Shown one piece after another: positions 34,438 through 44,065 of a DNA stretch of 64,000 nucleotides (positions are counted from its first letter, which is position 1; the number at the start of each line of letters is the position of its first letter). A model generated the notes under the pieces. That model searched no databases, had not been told where the DNA came from, and was given only the letters and a program-made list of their open reading frames with translations. The stretch is taken from NCBI RefSeq assembly GCF_039541815.1, contig NZ_BAABGY010000016.1, positions 124,001 to 188,000 on the forward strand, in the 5' to 3' direction. Source of the stretch: Flavisolibacter amylovorans (GTDB lineage Bacteria > Bacteroidota > Bacteroidia > Chitinophagales > Chitinophagaceae). Position numbers and translations under genes: made by a program.

Positions 34438-36510
34438 CTACCGATCGCCCACCGGCAGCAGGAGTTCGAAGGTGGCGCCTGCGCCCTCGGTGCTGTGCGC
34501 TCGGATGCAGCCACCGTGGTTCTCGGCCACCTTGCGGACGATGGAGAGGCCCACGCCGGTGCCGGCATATTCGTTGAGCCCGTGGAGGCGCACGAACATC
34601 CCGAAGATCTTGTCCTTGTATTCCTCCGGGAACCCGATGCCGTTGTCGGCCACTGAAAGCAGGTGCCAGCGCTGCCCGTTCTCCTCGGTCATGGTGGCGG
34701 ATATCCGCACCTCCGGTGCGGTGCCGGGCCTGCTGTATTTGAGGGCATTGCTCACGAGGTTCTGAAAGAGCTGCTGCAGCTGGCGGCGGTGGCCCTGCAG
34801 CACCGGCAGCGGACCGACCTCCACCCGCGCGCCCTTTTGGGTGATGTCGAGCTCGAGGTCGTCGAGCACACGCGCCACGGTCTGCGCCAGGTCCACTTCT
34901 TCGGGCTCCGGTGCCCGCTGGCTTACGTGCGAATATTGCAGCAGGTCGTCGATGAGGCTGCCCATCCGCTTCGCGGCCTTCTCCACCCGCTCGAAGGCGC
35001 GGCGCTGCGCGTCGTCGAGCCCGTCGGCGAGTCCATCTTTGAGCTGCGCGGTGAAGTAGTGGATCTTGCGGATCGGCTCCTTGAGGTCGTGCGAGGCGGC
35101 GTGGGCGAACTCCTCGAGGCGGTCGTTGGAGCGCTTCAATTCCTCGATGCGGCGCTCGAGCTCGAGCTGCAGGCGCTTGAGGCCCGTATAGTCGTTGAGG
35201 TGCACCACCACGTTGCCGTTCAGCAGCACCGCGCCCATCTCGTTGTAGATGTCGAGCCCGTCGGCGGAATAATGGTTCTGCCAGATTTGCTCCTTGCCGC
35301 TCAACGCCACTTCGCGGATGTTGCGGAACGTGTCGGTGCCGAAGTAGCCGGGGAAGAACTCGCTCACGCGGCGCCCCTCGAGCTGCGCGGGCGAAACGCC
35401 GGCATAGGCCGCATAAGCCTCGTTGGTGAGCTGGTAGGTAAAGTCGACCACGTCGCCCCCTTCCCACACGGGCTGCAGCACCTGCAGCGGCGAGTTGAAG
35501 ATGTTGATGATCTGCTGCAGGTAGCGGTTGGAGGTCAGGAGGCGCTCATGGGTTTCCTCCAGCTCGCGGGTGCGGGCGCGCACCTGCCGCGACAACTCGG
35601 CGGAGAAGGCCTTTTGGGCCGTGATGTCCTGTACCACGGCGATCATGCGCTGGGGGGTGCCGGCATCGTCGAAGGTGAGGCTGCCCTTGAGGCGGATCCA
35701 GCGCTCCGGGCCCTGCGGGTGGTACACGCGCGACTCGTATTCGAGTTTGCCGCTGGCGGAGGCACGCTCGTAGGCTGCCTGGCGGAGCAGCACGTCGTCG
35801 GGGTGCATGCGCTCGAGGAAGGCGCCGCGGGCGCTGCCCGAGGGGAGCCCGAAGAGCTCCTCGATGCGGTGCGAGATGCGCACGTCCTCGGTGAGCAGGT
35901 CCACCTCCACCACGCCGAGGTCGGCCGACTCGATGGCGAGGCGGGCCTTTTCATTGGTGAGCTGCAGCTCCTGGATCAGGCTAACCGTCTTGGTGGTTTC
36001 GACGCAGGTCACGAACACTCCCCTGGGCTTGCCCGATTCGTCGAATACGGGGCTGTAGCTGTAGGTCCAGTACACGTCTTCGAGCGCGCCGTTGCGGTAG
36101 ATCGGGAGGAGCTGGTCTTCGTGCCAGGTGGCGATGCCTTGTGTGAGGATGCCTTCGATCTGCGGGTATACGTCGGGCCATACTTCGGGCCACACGGTGG
36201 CGCCCCGCTGGCCAAGGGCGCCGGGGTGTTTGCCGTCTGCGCCGAGGCTCGGGCGGAAGGCGTCGTTATAAAAGAAGGTCAGGTCGGCACCCCAGAACAG
36301 GCACATCGGGAAGCGGGAGTGCAACAGGATGCCGAGGGTGGTGCGCAGGCTTTGCGGCCAGGCATCGGGCGGGCCGAGCGGGGTGGCGGCCCAGTCGTAG
36401 CTGCGGGTGAGGGCGCCCATTTCGCCGCCGCCCTGCAGAAAGGAGGGGACGGGGGATGTACGGAGGTGGTTCACGAAGATGATTAAGGTTCGGGTAGCTA
36501 ATGTAGGCAT
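34438..36510 (-). CDS. Cytosolic PAS-domain sensor histidine kinase (3 PAS-like), 690 aa
   Basis: The N-terminal PAS-like domain has the signature FLQGGGEMG ... WAATPLGPPDAWPQSLRTTL with FYNDAFRPSLG, typical of a sensor-kinase subgroup whose first domain starts this way. PAS2 (about 185-305, HPDD motif) and PAS3 (about 340-445) follow, then a coil and HisKA with FAHAASHDLKEPIRKIHYF (H474). HATPase_c has QNLVSNALKYSR, DNGIGF and GTGVGLSIVRK. Soluble. The start at 36510 (or a GTG at 36474) keeps the signature whole; the ATG at 36420 would cut it. Divergent from the kinase at 36624. Confidence 0.91.
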   Translation of the reverse strand: MPTLATRTLIIFVNHLRTSPVPSFLQGGGEMGALTRSYDWAATPLGPPDAWPQSLRTTLGILLHSRFPMCLFWGADLTFFYNDAFRPSLGADGKHPGALGQRGATVWPEVWPDVYPQIEGILTQGIATWHEDQLLPIYRNGALEDVYWTYSYSPVFDESGKPRGVFVTCVETTKTVSLIQELQLTNEKARLAIESADLGVVEVDLLTEDVRISHRIEELFGLPSGSARGAFLERMHPDDVLLRQAAYERASASGKLEYESRVYHPQGPERWIRLKGSLTFDDAGTPQRMIAVVQDITAQKAFSAELSRQVRARTRELEETHERLLTSNRYLQQIINIFNSPLQVLQPVWEGGDVVDFTYQLTNEAYAAYAGVSPAQLEGRRVSEFFPGYFGTDTFRNIREVALSGKEQIWQNHYSADGLDIYNEMGAVLLNGNVVVHLNDYTGLKRLQLELERRIEELKRSNDRLEEFAHAASHDLKEPIRKIHYFTAQLKDGLADGLDDAQRRAFERVEKAAKRMGSLIDDLLQYSHVSQRAPEPEEVDLAQTVARVLDDLELDITQKGARVEVGPLPVLQGHRRQLQQLFQNLVSNALKYSRPGTAPEVRISATMTEENGQRWHLLSVADNGIGFPEEYKDKIFGMFVRLHGLNEYAGTGVGLSIVRKVAENHGGCIRAHSTEGAGATFELLLPVGDR

Positions 36511-36594
36511 TCCCGCACACCCTGGTATGGCTGAGGTGCGTACCGGCAGCGAGGGCGCTTCCGGAGCGCCGACGGGGCGTTCGGCGAATCCTTG

Positions 36595-36602
36595 TACCTT
36601 TC
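36595..36602 (+). promoter_or_regulatory. Putative -7 promoter box (TACCTTTC)
   Basis: Twenty-two bases ahead of the ATG at 36624; one mismatch to TAnnTTTG. Confidence 0.5.
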
Positions 36603-36623
36603 CACTCCACTCCCCCTGTGTTT

Positions 36624-39600
36624 ATGCACGCCCCTCACTACGAACCCACCCCGCCCGGCAGCCCGGACACGGACAAACTGCGCAGCCTCTTCCAGCAAGC
36701 GCCCGCCGCCATCGCCCTGCTCGAAGGCCCGGCGCTCGTATACCGCTTCGCCAACCCCCTCTACCAGCAGATCTTCAGCCGCAGCGAAGCCGAGCTCCTC
36801 GGCCGAACGCCCCGCACCGTATTTCCCGAGATGGACGGGCAAGGAGTTTATGAGCTGTTCGACCGCGTGTACCAAAGCGGCGAGCCTTTTGTGGCCACCG
36901 AGTTTCCCGTCACCTTCCACGACGGCGCCGGGCAGCGCAGCGGCTACTACAACTTCGTGGTGCAACCCATCCGCAACGATGCCGGCACCATCACCGACCT
37001 GATGGTGCATGCGTACGAGGTGACCGCCCAGGTGGAAGCCCGCCGGCAGGTGACCGAAAGCGACAGCAAATACCGCAGCCTTTTCAACAGCATGGAGCAG
37101 GGCTTTTGCGTGATCGAGATGATCTTCGACGCGGCCGGCGAGCCGGTCGATTACCGGTTCGTGGAAGCCAACCCCGTGTTTGCGGCGCAGACCGGCCTCA
37201 CCGATGCGGTGGGGAAAACGGCGCGTGCGCTCGTGCCGGCACTCGAGGCGCGCTGGTTCCGGATCTATGGCGACGTGGCGCGCACCGGCCGATCCGTGAA
37301 GCTGGTGGAGGGCTCCGAGGCCATGGGCCGCTGGTTCGAGGTGAACGCCTTCCGGGTGGCATCCGGCGGCAGCAACAAAGTGGCGATCCTCTTCACCGAT
37401 ATCACCGAGCAGCGCGCCGCCGAGCGGGCCCTGCGGGAGCAGCGGCAATTGCTCCAGGCCGTTTTCGACGCCTCGCCCAACTCGCTGGTGGTGCTCGCTC
37501 CCGTATACAACGCCGGAGGCGCCATCGAAGATTTTGAATACGTGATGGCCAATGCCGTCACCGCGCAGACCACCGGCCGCACCGACCTGGCCGGGAAGCG
37601 CCTGGCCGAAAGCTTCCCGAACGCGCGGACCACCGGCCTGCTGGAGCGCTTCATCCGCGTGGCGGAGACCGGCACAACGGAGGAATTCGAGCAGTGGTAC
37701 GAGGGCGAAGGAAGGCACCAGTGGTTCCGGCTCACCGTGAGCCCGGTGGGCACGCTGCTCGTGGTTACTACCGAAGACATTACGGCGCGCAGGGAGTCGG
37801 AAGAAGGGCTCCGCAAAAGCGAACACTACTTCCGTCAGCTCACCGACACGGTGCCGGCCATCATCTGGATCACCCGCCCCGATGGCTACTGCACCTACCT
37901 GAACAAGAACTGGTATGCCTACACCGGGCAGACGGCCGGCGAGGCCGAGGGCTTCGGCTGGCTGGAGGCCACCCACCCCGACGATGCGGCCGAGGCCGGC
38001 CGCCGCTTTATCGAAGCCTCCGAGAAGCAGGTCCCCTACCACGTCCTGTACCGCCTGCGGCACCATAGCGGGGAGTACCGGTGGGCCATCGACAGCGGGC
38101 AGCCCAAATTCGGCGAGGACGGATCCTTCGAGGGCATGGTCGGCACCGTGATCGACGTGCACGAGCAGAAGCTGGCCGAAGACAAGATCCGCGAAAGCGA
38201 GCAGCGCTTCCGCTCCATGGCCGACGCCTCGCCCGTAATGATCTGGACCCTCGACGAGCAGGGCAACTCCACTTACTACAACCGCCAGGCCCGCGCCTTC
38301 ACGGGCCATACTGAGCAGGACCTCGAAGAAGGGAAAAGCTGGCAGGTGGCCATCCATCCCGACGACATCGGCGACGCCGCCGCCGTGGTCGGCGATGCGG
38401 TGCAGCGCCGCGTTCCCTACGAGTTCGAGTGCCGGATGCAGAACGCCCGGGGCGAGTGGCGGTGGCTGCTCAACCACGGCACCCCGCGCTTCGGAAACGA
38501 GGGCGAATACTTCGGGTTCGTCGGCTCCTCCATCGACATCACCGCGCGCAAGGAGGCCGAGGCCGCCCTCGCCGGGAGCGAAGACCGCTTCCGGAGCATC
38601 TTCAATACGGCCGGTGTTTCGATCTGGGAAGAAGACTTCACGGCGGCCCACGCCGCCATCACCGGGCTGAAGGCGGGCGGCGTTACCGACGTTCCGGCCT
38701 ATATGGCGGCGCACCCGGAGTTCGTGCAGCACTGCATCGGGCTCGTGCGCGTACTCGACGTCAACGACGCTACGATCGAAATGTTCGAGGCGCCCAACAA
38801 GGAGGCAGTGCTGGAGAACCTGGGAAATATCTTCCTGCCCGAAACGGTGCCGGTATTTGTGACCGAGCTGCTCCACCTCACCGAGGGGGCCACCAGCTAT
38901 GCCTCCGAATGCCGCCTGCGGACGCTGAAAGGCAACTCCCTATATGTGCTCTTCAGCATGAGGCTCACGACGCCGGGGGCCTTCGACCGGGTGCTGTTCA
39001 CCCTGCAGGACATCACCGAGCGCAAGGCGGCCGAAGAGACGATCCGGGAAAGCGAGCACCGCTTCCGCCTGCTGGTGGAAGCCTTCCCGCACCTGGCCTG
39101 GACGGCCTCTCCCGAGGGCAAGACCCTCTACTTCAACCAGCGCTGGTATACCTACACCGGGCTGCCGGAAACAGCGGCGATGGACAGCGGGAGCGGCGAC
39201 GTGCTGCACCCGGCCGACCGCCCGCGTGCCACTGCCCTCTGGGAAGCCCACCTGCGCAGCGGCGCCCCCGCCGAGCTGGAGCTGCGCTACCGCGAGGGCG
39301 CCACGGGCGACTACCGCTGGTTCCTGGTGAAGACGGTGCCCGTGAAAAAGGACGACGGCTCCGTGCTGCTCTGGATCGGCACGGCCACCGACATCCACGA
39401 GCAGAAAATAGCCATGGAAGGCCTCGAGAGCCTCGTGGAGGAGCGTACGAAGGAGCTGCAGCGCTCCAACGACGACCTGCAGCAGTTTGCCCACGTGGCC
39501 TCCCACGACCTCAAGGAGCCGGTGCGCAAGGTGAAGACCTTCCTGAACCGCCTCGAGCAGCACCTCGAAGGCCGCCTCGACGAGACCGGGACGAGATACA

Positions 39601-40172
39601 TCGAACGCATCCACAGCGCTGCCAGCCGCATGTCGACCATGATCGACGGGGTGCTGAAATATTCCACCTTCAACGCCGCCGTGGAGCTCGCGCAGCCGGT
39701 GGCCTTGTCGGAGGTGATCGCGAGCATCGAGACCGACCTGGAGGTGGCGATCCAGCGCACGGGTACCCGGATCGAGTACGCCGGCCTGCCCACCATCGAG
39801 GGTGCGCCGGTGCTGCTGTACCAGGTGTTCTATAACCTGGTCAACAACTCCATCAAGTTTGCGAAGGCGGGCGTAGCGCCGGTGATCAAGATCCGTTCGG
39901 AGCGCCTGCAGCAGGGCGACCGCTCCTTTGAAAAGATCGTACTGTCCGACAACGGCATCGGCTTCGAGGAGGAGCAGGCTTCGGCCATCTTCGACACCTT
40001 CAAGCGGCTGCACCCGAAAGACAAGTACGAGGGCACCGGTTTGGGCCTCGCCCTTTGCAAGAAGATCGTGGAGCGCCACGGCGGCTCCATCGTGGCGCAT
40101 GGGGCACCGGGGGTGGGCGCCTCGTTCACCATCCTGCTGCCGTCGATCTCAGATCTCAGATCTGGGATCTGA
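36624..40172 (+). CDS. Very large cytosolic PAS-domain sensor histidine kinase (about 7 PAS), 1182 aa
   Basis: About seven PAS domains in series, each bounded by linkers such as ESDSKYRSLF, RKSEHYFRQL, RESEQRFRSM, AGSEDRFRSI and RESEHRFRLL. The sixth (about 645-810) is atypical and reads ITGLKAGGVTDVPAYMAAHP, a form seen in some PAS proteins between HATPase-type kinases. A coil (LVEERTKELQRSNDDLQQ) leads to HisKA with FAHVASHDLKEPVRKVKTF (H961) and HATPase_c with YNLVNNSIKFAK, DNGIGF and GTGLGLALCKK. Soluble. The ATG at 36624 is preferred to the GTG two codons earlier. Its last codons lie inside a 16-bp inverted repeat that probably terminates transcription. Confidence 0.92.
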   Translation: MHAPHYEPTPPGSPDTDKLRSLFQQAPAAIALLEGPALVYRFANPLYQQIFSRSEAELLGRTPRTVFPEMDGQGVYELFDRVYQSGEPFVATEFPVTFHDGAGQRSGYYNFVVQPIRNDAGTITDLMVHAYEVTAQVEARRQVTESDSKYRSLFNSMEQGFCVIEMIFDAAGEPVDYRFVEANPVFAAQTGLTDAVGKTARALVPALEARWFRIYGDVARTGRSVKLVEGSEAMGRWFEVNAFRVASGGSNKVAILFTDITEQRAAERALREQRQLLQAVFDASPNSLVVLAPVYNAGGAIEDFEYVMANAVTAQTTGRTDLAGKRLAESFPNARTTGLLERFIRVAETGTTEEFEQWYEGEGRHQWFRLTVSPVGTLLVVTTEDITARRESEEGLRKSEHYFRQLTDTVPAIIWITRPDGYCTYLNKNWYAYTGQTAGEAEGFGWLEATHPDDAAEAGRRFIEASEKQVPYHVLYRLRHHSGEYRWAIDSGQPKFGEDGSFEGMVGTVIDVHEQKLAEDKIRESEQRFRSMADASPVMIWTLDEQGNSTYYNRQARAFTGHTEQDLEEGKSWQVAIHPDDIGDAAAVVGDAVQRRVPYEFECRMQNARGEWRWLLNHGTPRFGNEGEYFGFVGSSIDITARKEAEAALAGSEDRFRSIFNTAGVSIWEEDFTAAHAAITGLKAGGVTDVPAYMAAHPEFVQHCIGLVRVLDVNDATIEMFEAPNKEAVLENLGNIFLPETVPVFVTELLHLTEGATSYASECRLRTLKGNSLYVLFSMRLTTPGAFDRVLFTLQDITERKAAEETIRESEHRFRLLVEAFPHLAWTASPEGKTLYFNQRWYTYTGLPETAAMDSGSGDVLHPADRPRATALWEAHLRSGAPAELELRYREGATGDYRWFLVKTVPVKKDDGSVLLWIGTATDIHEQKIAMEGLESLVEERTKELQRSNDDLQQFAHVASHDLKEPVRKVKTFLNRLEQHLEGRLDETGTRYIERIHSAASRMSTMIDGVLKYSTFNAAVELAQPVALSEVIASIETDLEVAIQRTGTRIEYAGLPTIEGAPVLLYQVFYNLVNNSIKFAKAGVAPVIKIRSERLQQGDRSFEKIVLSDNGIGFEEEQASAIFDTFKRLHPKDKYEGTGLGLALCKKIVERHGGSIVAHGAPGVGASFTILLPSISDLRSGI

Positions 40173-40181
40173 GATCGACGG
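40140..40181. terminator. Inverted repeat overlapping the kinase stop codon, between convergent kinases
   Basis: A perfect 16-bp stem (CCGTCGATCTCAGATC at 40140-40155 and its complement at 40166-40181) with a 10-nt loop. It encodes the last residues of the plus-strand kinase (SDLRSGI) and ends 11 bp before the minus-strand kinase stop. No T-run is present. Confidence 0.6.
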
Positions 40182-40191
40182 CGCCTGGCCG

Positions 40192-42744
40192 CTACAGCCT
40201 TGCCGGGAAAAGAATGGCTACCGCGCATCCGTTGCCGCTCGACGACTCGATGCGGAGAACACCCTTATAGGCATCGGCCCGGTTGCGGATGTTATTCAGC
40301 CCGATGCCGTTCCGGGCCGCCGAAGGGTCGAAGCCGCAGCCATTGTCCCTGAACTGCAGCACCACCTGGTCGTCCGTGCTCAGGATGCGGAGCTCCACGA
40401 GCGACGCCCCTGCGTACTTGACCGTATTGTTGAACAACTCCTGCAGGATCCGGTAGACGGCCAGCTTCAGGTCCTTGTCCATCAGCTCCTCGTTGGCCTC
40501 GTAGCGGAACTGCACCTCGAAGGTATTCAGTGCCTCGTAGTGCGCGATGAGCTCGTGGATCGTGGCCTCGAACCCGATATCGTGCAGCACCGGCGTCACC
40601 AGCTGCTTCGAAAGAAAGCGGATCTCGTTGATCGCCTGCTGCACGATCCGGATGCCCCGGTCGGCAAATTCGTCTTTGCGGTCGCCTAAGTATTTGATGT
40701 TCTCGAGGTACAGCTTCGCGGTGGTGAGCAGTTGGCACACGTTGTCGTGCAGCTCCTTGCCGACCTCGCTCCGCTCCTTCTCCTGCGTGTTGATGATGGC
40801 CCGCGACACTTCCTGCTGAGCCGCGATCTTCTGGGCGATGATCTCCTGCTCGAGCCCGATCTTCTCGGTCATGTCGATACCGGAGCAGATGATGTAGCAG
40901 CCGGTGGACATGGGCAGCAGGCGGCTCGTGACGTCGATCAGGAAGATGGTACCGTTTTTCTTTACGTGCCGGAGCAGCCCGTGGTACACCGGTGTGCGGC
41001 CGCTCCTGAGCTCCTCTACTACTTCCCGGAGCTTCGCCCCTGTCCCGGCCTCCTTGATGTCGGGCACGGTCAGCTCCAGGAACTCGGCGCGGCTGTACCC
41101 GTACAGCTCCACCGCCGCCTCGTTGACCTCCACGATCCGGAAGGTCTCCGCATCGAAGGTCCACTTGGGTTGCGGGCTTCCGTAGAACAGCTGCTTGTAT
41201 TTCTCCTCCGACGAGCGGATGAGGGCCTCGGCCTCTTTGCGGCGGGTGATGTCGGTCTGGATGGCGAAGAATTGCTTCACGCCTCCCTCCTCGTTGAAGA
41301 TCGGCTGACCCTTGATCTCGATCCAGTATGCGCGGCCGGATTTCGAATAGTTGACGAGCTCGCAATTGAACGGGACCTTTTCCGCGATGCGGGCGCGCAG
41401 ATTGGCTACCGTTGCGCGACAGGTACGCTCACCCTGCAGCAGGTCGCCGGGCTTGCGGCCGATCGATTCCGCGAAGCCGAATTCCGTGATGTCGGTAAAG
41501 GCCTTGTTGACCCAGGTGATGCGCCCCTGCGGGTCGGTGATCACCACGGCATTGACCGTTTCCTTGGCTACCAGCGAAAGCCGCTCGAGCTCCTCGCTGG
41601 CCTCCTTCAGGCGCGTGATGTCCTGTATCGAGCCCACCATCCGCACGGCAGCACCGTTCTCCTCGCGGATGATAAAGCCGCGGTCGAGGATATGGGCGAT
41701 GGCGCGGTCGGATTTGTAGAAGCGGTACTCTCCTTCCCACTGGGTCACGGCGGTATCGAGCAGGGCGTTGTCGACGGATTCGGTGACGCCGAGGATGTCG
41801 TCTTCATGAATGTTGCCCATCCAGTTGCGGTACACCACGTCCTGTGCATTCTCGTGGCCGAAGCACCGCGTAAACGAGGAGTTGAAATAACAGGTGCCCG
41901 ACACGAGGTCCCAGTCCCAGAGTACGTCGCTGGTGGCCTGCGCGGCCAGCGTAAAACGCTCGTTGGCGAGCTTCAGCAAGGCTTCCTGCTGCTTACGGTC
42001 GGTAATGTCCTGGAAATAGATGTGCAGCCCGTCGATGGTGGGATACGCGCTGACCTGGTACCAGGCGCCCTGCGAGGGCAGGTATTCGTCGAAGTGGACG
42101 GAGGTATTCTCGGCAAGGGCCCGGTGGTACTCGGTGTAGAACTTCAGCGGCACCGCCTCCGACCACAGGGACCAGAGGTTCTTGCCGATCACGTCTTCCT
42201 TGCGCACGCCGAGGACTGCTTCGGCCCGGCGGTTCCAGAAGGTGATGGTGAAGTTCTTGTCTGCGGAGAAGAAGCAGTCCTGGATGCTGTTGTAAATGGC
42301 GTCCATCCGCTGCTGCTCCTGGTGCTCGGCGGCTCGCCTGTCGGTGAGGTCCTTGGCCACGCAATACATCAGCGCCTCATCGGCGTTCCAGCGGGCCGAC
42401 CAGAGCACGGGCACCACCGCGCCGTCTTTACGCACATAGCGGTTCTCGAAGGTGGTGACGTTGACGCCCGCCGTGATCGCACCCGCCACGGTAATGGTCT
42501 TCGGGTGGTCGTCGGGATGTACGAGGCTCATATAGGGGATGCCGGCGAGCTCTTCGGGCGCGTAGCCCCACAGTGTTGCGGAGGCGGCCGACACATAGCG
42601 GAAGCGCCCGGCCGCATCGATCGAGCAGATCACGTCCAGCGAAGAGTCGAGCAATTTCTGAAGCTGGGCCAGCTTTTCCGAGTCGGAATGACCGGACCCG
42701 TAAGGAGATCCCTCCTGTTCCACGTGCACACCATGTTCCTTCAT
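40192..42744 (-). CDS. PAS-domain sensor histidine kinase of the NarL-partner (HisKA_3) type, 850 aa
   Basis: Five PAS domains (about 25-140, 145-255, 265-385, 395-510, 525-640), then HisKA_3 with QEKERSEVGKELHDNVCQLL (H666) and a HATPase_c domain with LFNNTVKYAGAS, DNGCGF and NGIGLNNIRNR. This kinase subfamily (NarX/DegS-like) normally phosphorylates LuxR-type response regulators, unlike the other kinases here. No such regulator is in the window, so it is an orphan. A TATCTTTA box on the minus strand at 42793-42800 precedes it. No membrane segments. Confidence 0.92.
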   Translation of the reverse strand: MKEHGVHVEQEGSPYGSGHSDSEKLAQLQKLLDSSLDVICSIDAAGRFRYVSAASATLWGYAPEELAGIPYMSLVHPDDHPKTITVAGAITAGVNVTTFENRYVRKDGAVVPVLWSARWNADEALMYCVAKDLTDRRAAEHQEQQRMDAIYNSIQDCFFSADKNFTITFWNRRAEAVLGVRKEDVIGKNLWSLWSEAVPLKFYTEYHRALAENTSVHFDEYLPSQGAWYQVSAYPTIDGLHIYFQDITDRKQQEALLKLANERFTLAAQATSDVLWDWDLVSGTCYFNSSFTRCFGHENAQDVVYRNWMGNIHEDDILGVTESVDNALLDTAVTQWEGEYRFYKSDRAIAHILDRGFIIREENGAAVRMVGSIQDITRLKEASEELERLSLVAKETVNAVVITDPQGRITWVNKAFTDITEFGFAESIGRKPGDLLQGERTCRATVANLRARIAEKVPFNCELVNYSKSGRAYWIEIKGQPIFNEEGGVKQFFAIQTDITRRKEAEALIRSSEEKYKQLFYGSPQPKWTFDAETFRIVEVNEAAVELYGYSRAEFLELTVPDIKEAGTGAKLREVVEELRSGRTPVYHGLLRHVKKNGTIFLIDVTSRLLPMSTGCYIICSGIDMTEKIGLEQEIIAQKIAAQQEVSRAIINTQEKERSEVGKELHDNVCQLLTTAKLYLENIKYLGDRKDEFADRGIRIVQQAINEIRFLSKQLVTPVLHDIGFEATIHELIAHYEALNTFEVQFRYEANEELMDKDLKLAVYRILQELFNNTVKYAGASLVELRILSTDDQVVLQFRDNGCGFDPSAARNGIGLNNIRNRADAYKGVLRIESSSGNGCAVAILFPARL

Positions 42745-42792
42745 TGGATCTTGTTTAATTCTTGGCGCGCGGAAAGGGTAAAGATGTTCAAC

Positions 42793-42800
42793 TAAAGATA
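42793..42800 (-). promoter_or_regulatory. Putative -7 promoter box (TATCTTTA, minus strand)
   Basis: Forty-nine bases ahead of the HisKA_3 kinase start; identical to the box used by the kinase at 20103. Confidence 0.45.
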
Positions 42801-43007
42801 GGCTTTATTTGCCCCCTAACCGCTTGATTGCTAATTCTTCGTACCTTTTTAGGTGTTTCTCCCGGAGGCAAGACTAATGGTTTTAGCGGACGGGGTGCCC
42901 CCTGGCGGCGTGCTTGCAGGCTCAGGGGCCGGCTGGCGGCCTGGCGCCCCGGGCCGATGCCGGTTCGCGGCAAGGTGCAGCCGGACCTTCTGCCGCCCGC
43001 TTCGGCT

Positions 43008-43015
43008 TACCTTTA
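43008..43015 (+). promoter_or_regulatory. Putative -7 promoter box (TACCTTTA)
   Basis: Fifty-five bases ahead of the start at 43070; a similar TACCTTTT lies at 42842-42849. Confidence 0.4.
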
Positions 43016-43069
43016 CTGGTTACCGGAAGGCCACTTCCCCGGGCGCGGCATTCTGCAACACTCCCGATT

Positions 43070-43678
43070 ATGAAAGCGAACGAGGTACCGCAGTTCTATC
43101 CCAAAACGAAAAAAGCGTGGCGGCAGTGGCTGCAGCAGCATCATGACCGGGCCAACGCCGTGTGGCTCGTGCAGTACAAGAAGAGCGCAGGCATACCCAC
43201 CATCTCCTGGAGCGACGCGGTAGACGAGGCGCTTTGCTTCGGGTGGATCGACAGTGTCAAGAAGAAGCTCGACGAGGAGCGCTCGATCCAATACTTTACG
43301 AAGCGCAAGCCCAACAGCACCTGGTCGAAGATCAACAAGGAAAAGGTGGCGCGGCTCATCACCGAAGGCAGGATGACGCCCGCCGGCCTCGCGCCCATCG
43401 AGGCGGCGCAGCGCAACGGCTCCTGGGAGCTCCTCGACAGCGTGGACCGGCTCGAGGTGCCCGAAGACCTCGCCACAGCATTGGACGCGGTACCCGGCGC
43501 CCGCGCGTTCTTCGAAGGCTGTTCGCCCTCCAACCGGAAGGCCCTCCTGCAATGGCTCGTGCTGGCCAAGAGCGCCGCCACGCGGCAAAAGCGGATCGAC
43601 AGCATCGCGCAGCTGGCGGGGCAGGGATTGAAGCCCGCCTTCCTCACCGGGGGCGCCGCGCGCCCGAAGAAAAGCTGA
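43070..43678 (+). CDS. YdeI/OmdA family protein, 202 aa
   Basis: Matches the YdeI/OmpD-associated family: AWRQWLQQHHDRANAVWLV near the start, then ISWSDAVDEALCFGWIDSVKK, the TKRKPNSTWSKINKEKVARL block, and a C-terminal helical part rich in Ala, Lys and Arg (SNRKALLQWLVLAKSAATRQ) resembling the bacteriocin-protection-type C-domain. Cytosolic, no signal peptide. The ATG at 43070 follows a -7 box, whereas the longer open frame upstream has no support. Molecular function is poorly known in this family; resistance to cationic peptides has been discussed for homologues. Followed by a SnoaL-like gene 33 bp downstream. Confidence 0.85.
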   Translation: MKANEVPQFYPKTKKAWRQWLQQHHDRANAVWLVQYKKSAGIPTISWSDAVDEALCFGWIDSVKKKLDEERSIQYFTKRKPNSTWSKINKEKVARLITEGRMTPAGLAPIEAAQRNGSWELLDSVDRLEVPEDLATALDAVPGARAFFEGCSPSNRKALLQWLVLAKSAATRQKRIDSIAQLAGQGLKPAFLTGGAARPKKS

Positions 43679-43711
43679 GCGCCCCCAACTACAACCTTCA
43701 AACAGCTCCCG

Positions 43712-44065
43712 ATGTCCGAACAGCACAAAGCCCTCCTGCTCGCCGGCAACGACGCGATCCGCGCCGGCAACTACGATGCCTTTGCCGACCAATGCACCGA
43801 GGATACCGAATGGGTCATCGTGGGCGACCGCACCCTGCGCGGCCCGGAAGCAGTACGCGCCTATATGCGAACGGCCTACGCCGTGCCCCCGGTGTTCACC
43901 GTAGATCTGCTGATCGCCGAAGGCGAACACCTGACGGCCCTCGGCCACATCACCCTCACCGACGAAAAGGGCAGCGCCACAAGCTATGCCTATTGCGACG
44001 TCTGGCGCTTCCGCGACGGAAAGATCGCTGGCTTGAAGGCCTTCGTGCTGCCGGCCGGCGGGTGA
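43712..44065 (+). CDS. SnoaL-like / NTF2-fold family protein, 117 aa
   Basis: A small cone-shaped alpha+beta fold protein: helix ALLLAGNDAIRAGNYDAFAD, CTEDTEWVIVGD strand, RGPEAVRAYM helix, then beta-strands ending CDVWRFRDGKIAGLKAFVLP. This is the usual ketosteroid-isomerase-like (nuclear transport factor 2) pattern. Substrates in this superfamily cannot be read from sequence. It follows the YdeI-like gene by 33 bp on the same strand and may share its promoter. Confidence 0.85.
   Translation: MSEQHKALLLAGNDAIRAGNYDAFADQCTEDTEWVIVGDRTLRGPEAVRAYMRTAYAVPPVFTVDLLIAEGEHLTALGHITLTDEKGSATSYAYCDVWRFRDGKIAGLKAFVLPAGG

Larger units (their letters stand above)
42745..43069. other. Intergenic region with divergent promoters
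   Basis: A 325-bp gap between the minus-strand kinase and the YdeI-like gene. It holds promoter boxes on both strands and a GC-rich stretch (about 42895-42960) without hairpins I would call. Nothing coding is supported. Confidence 0.5.

Noticed and set aside
40140..40181. An attachment site or recombination palindrome
   Set aside because: Its position between two convergent stops fits a terminator better and no element boundary is visible.
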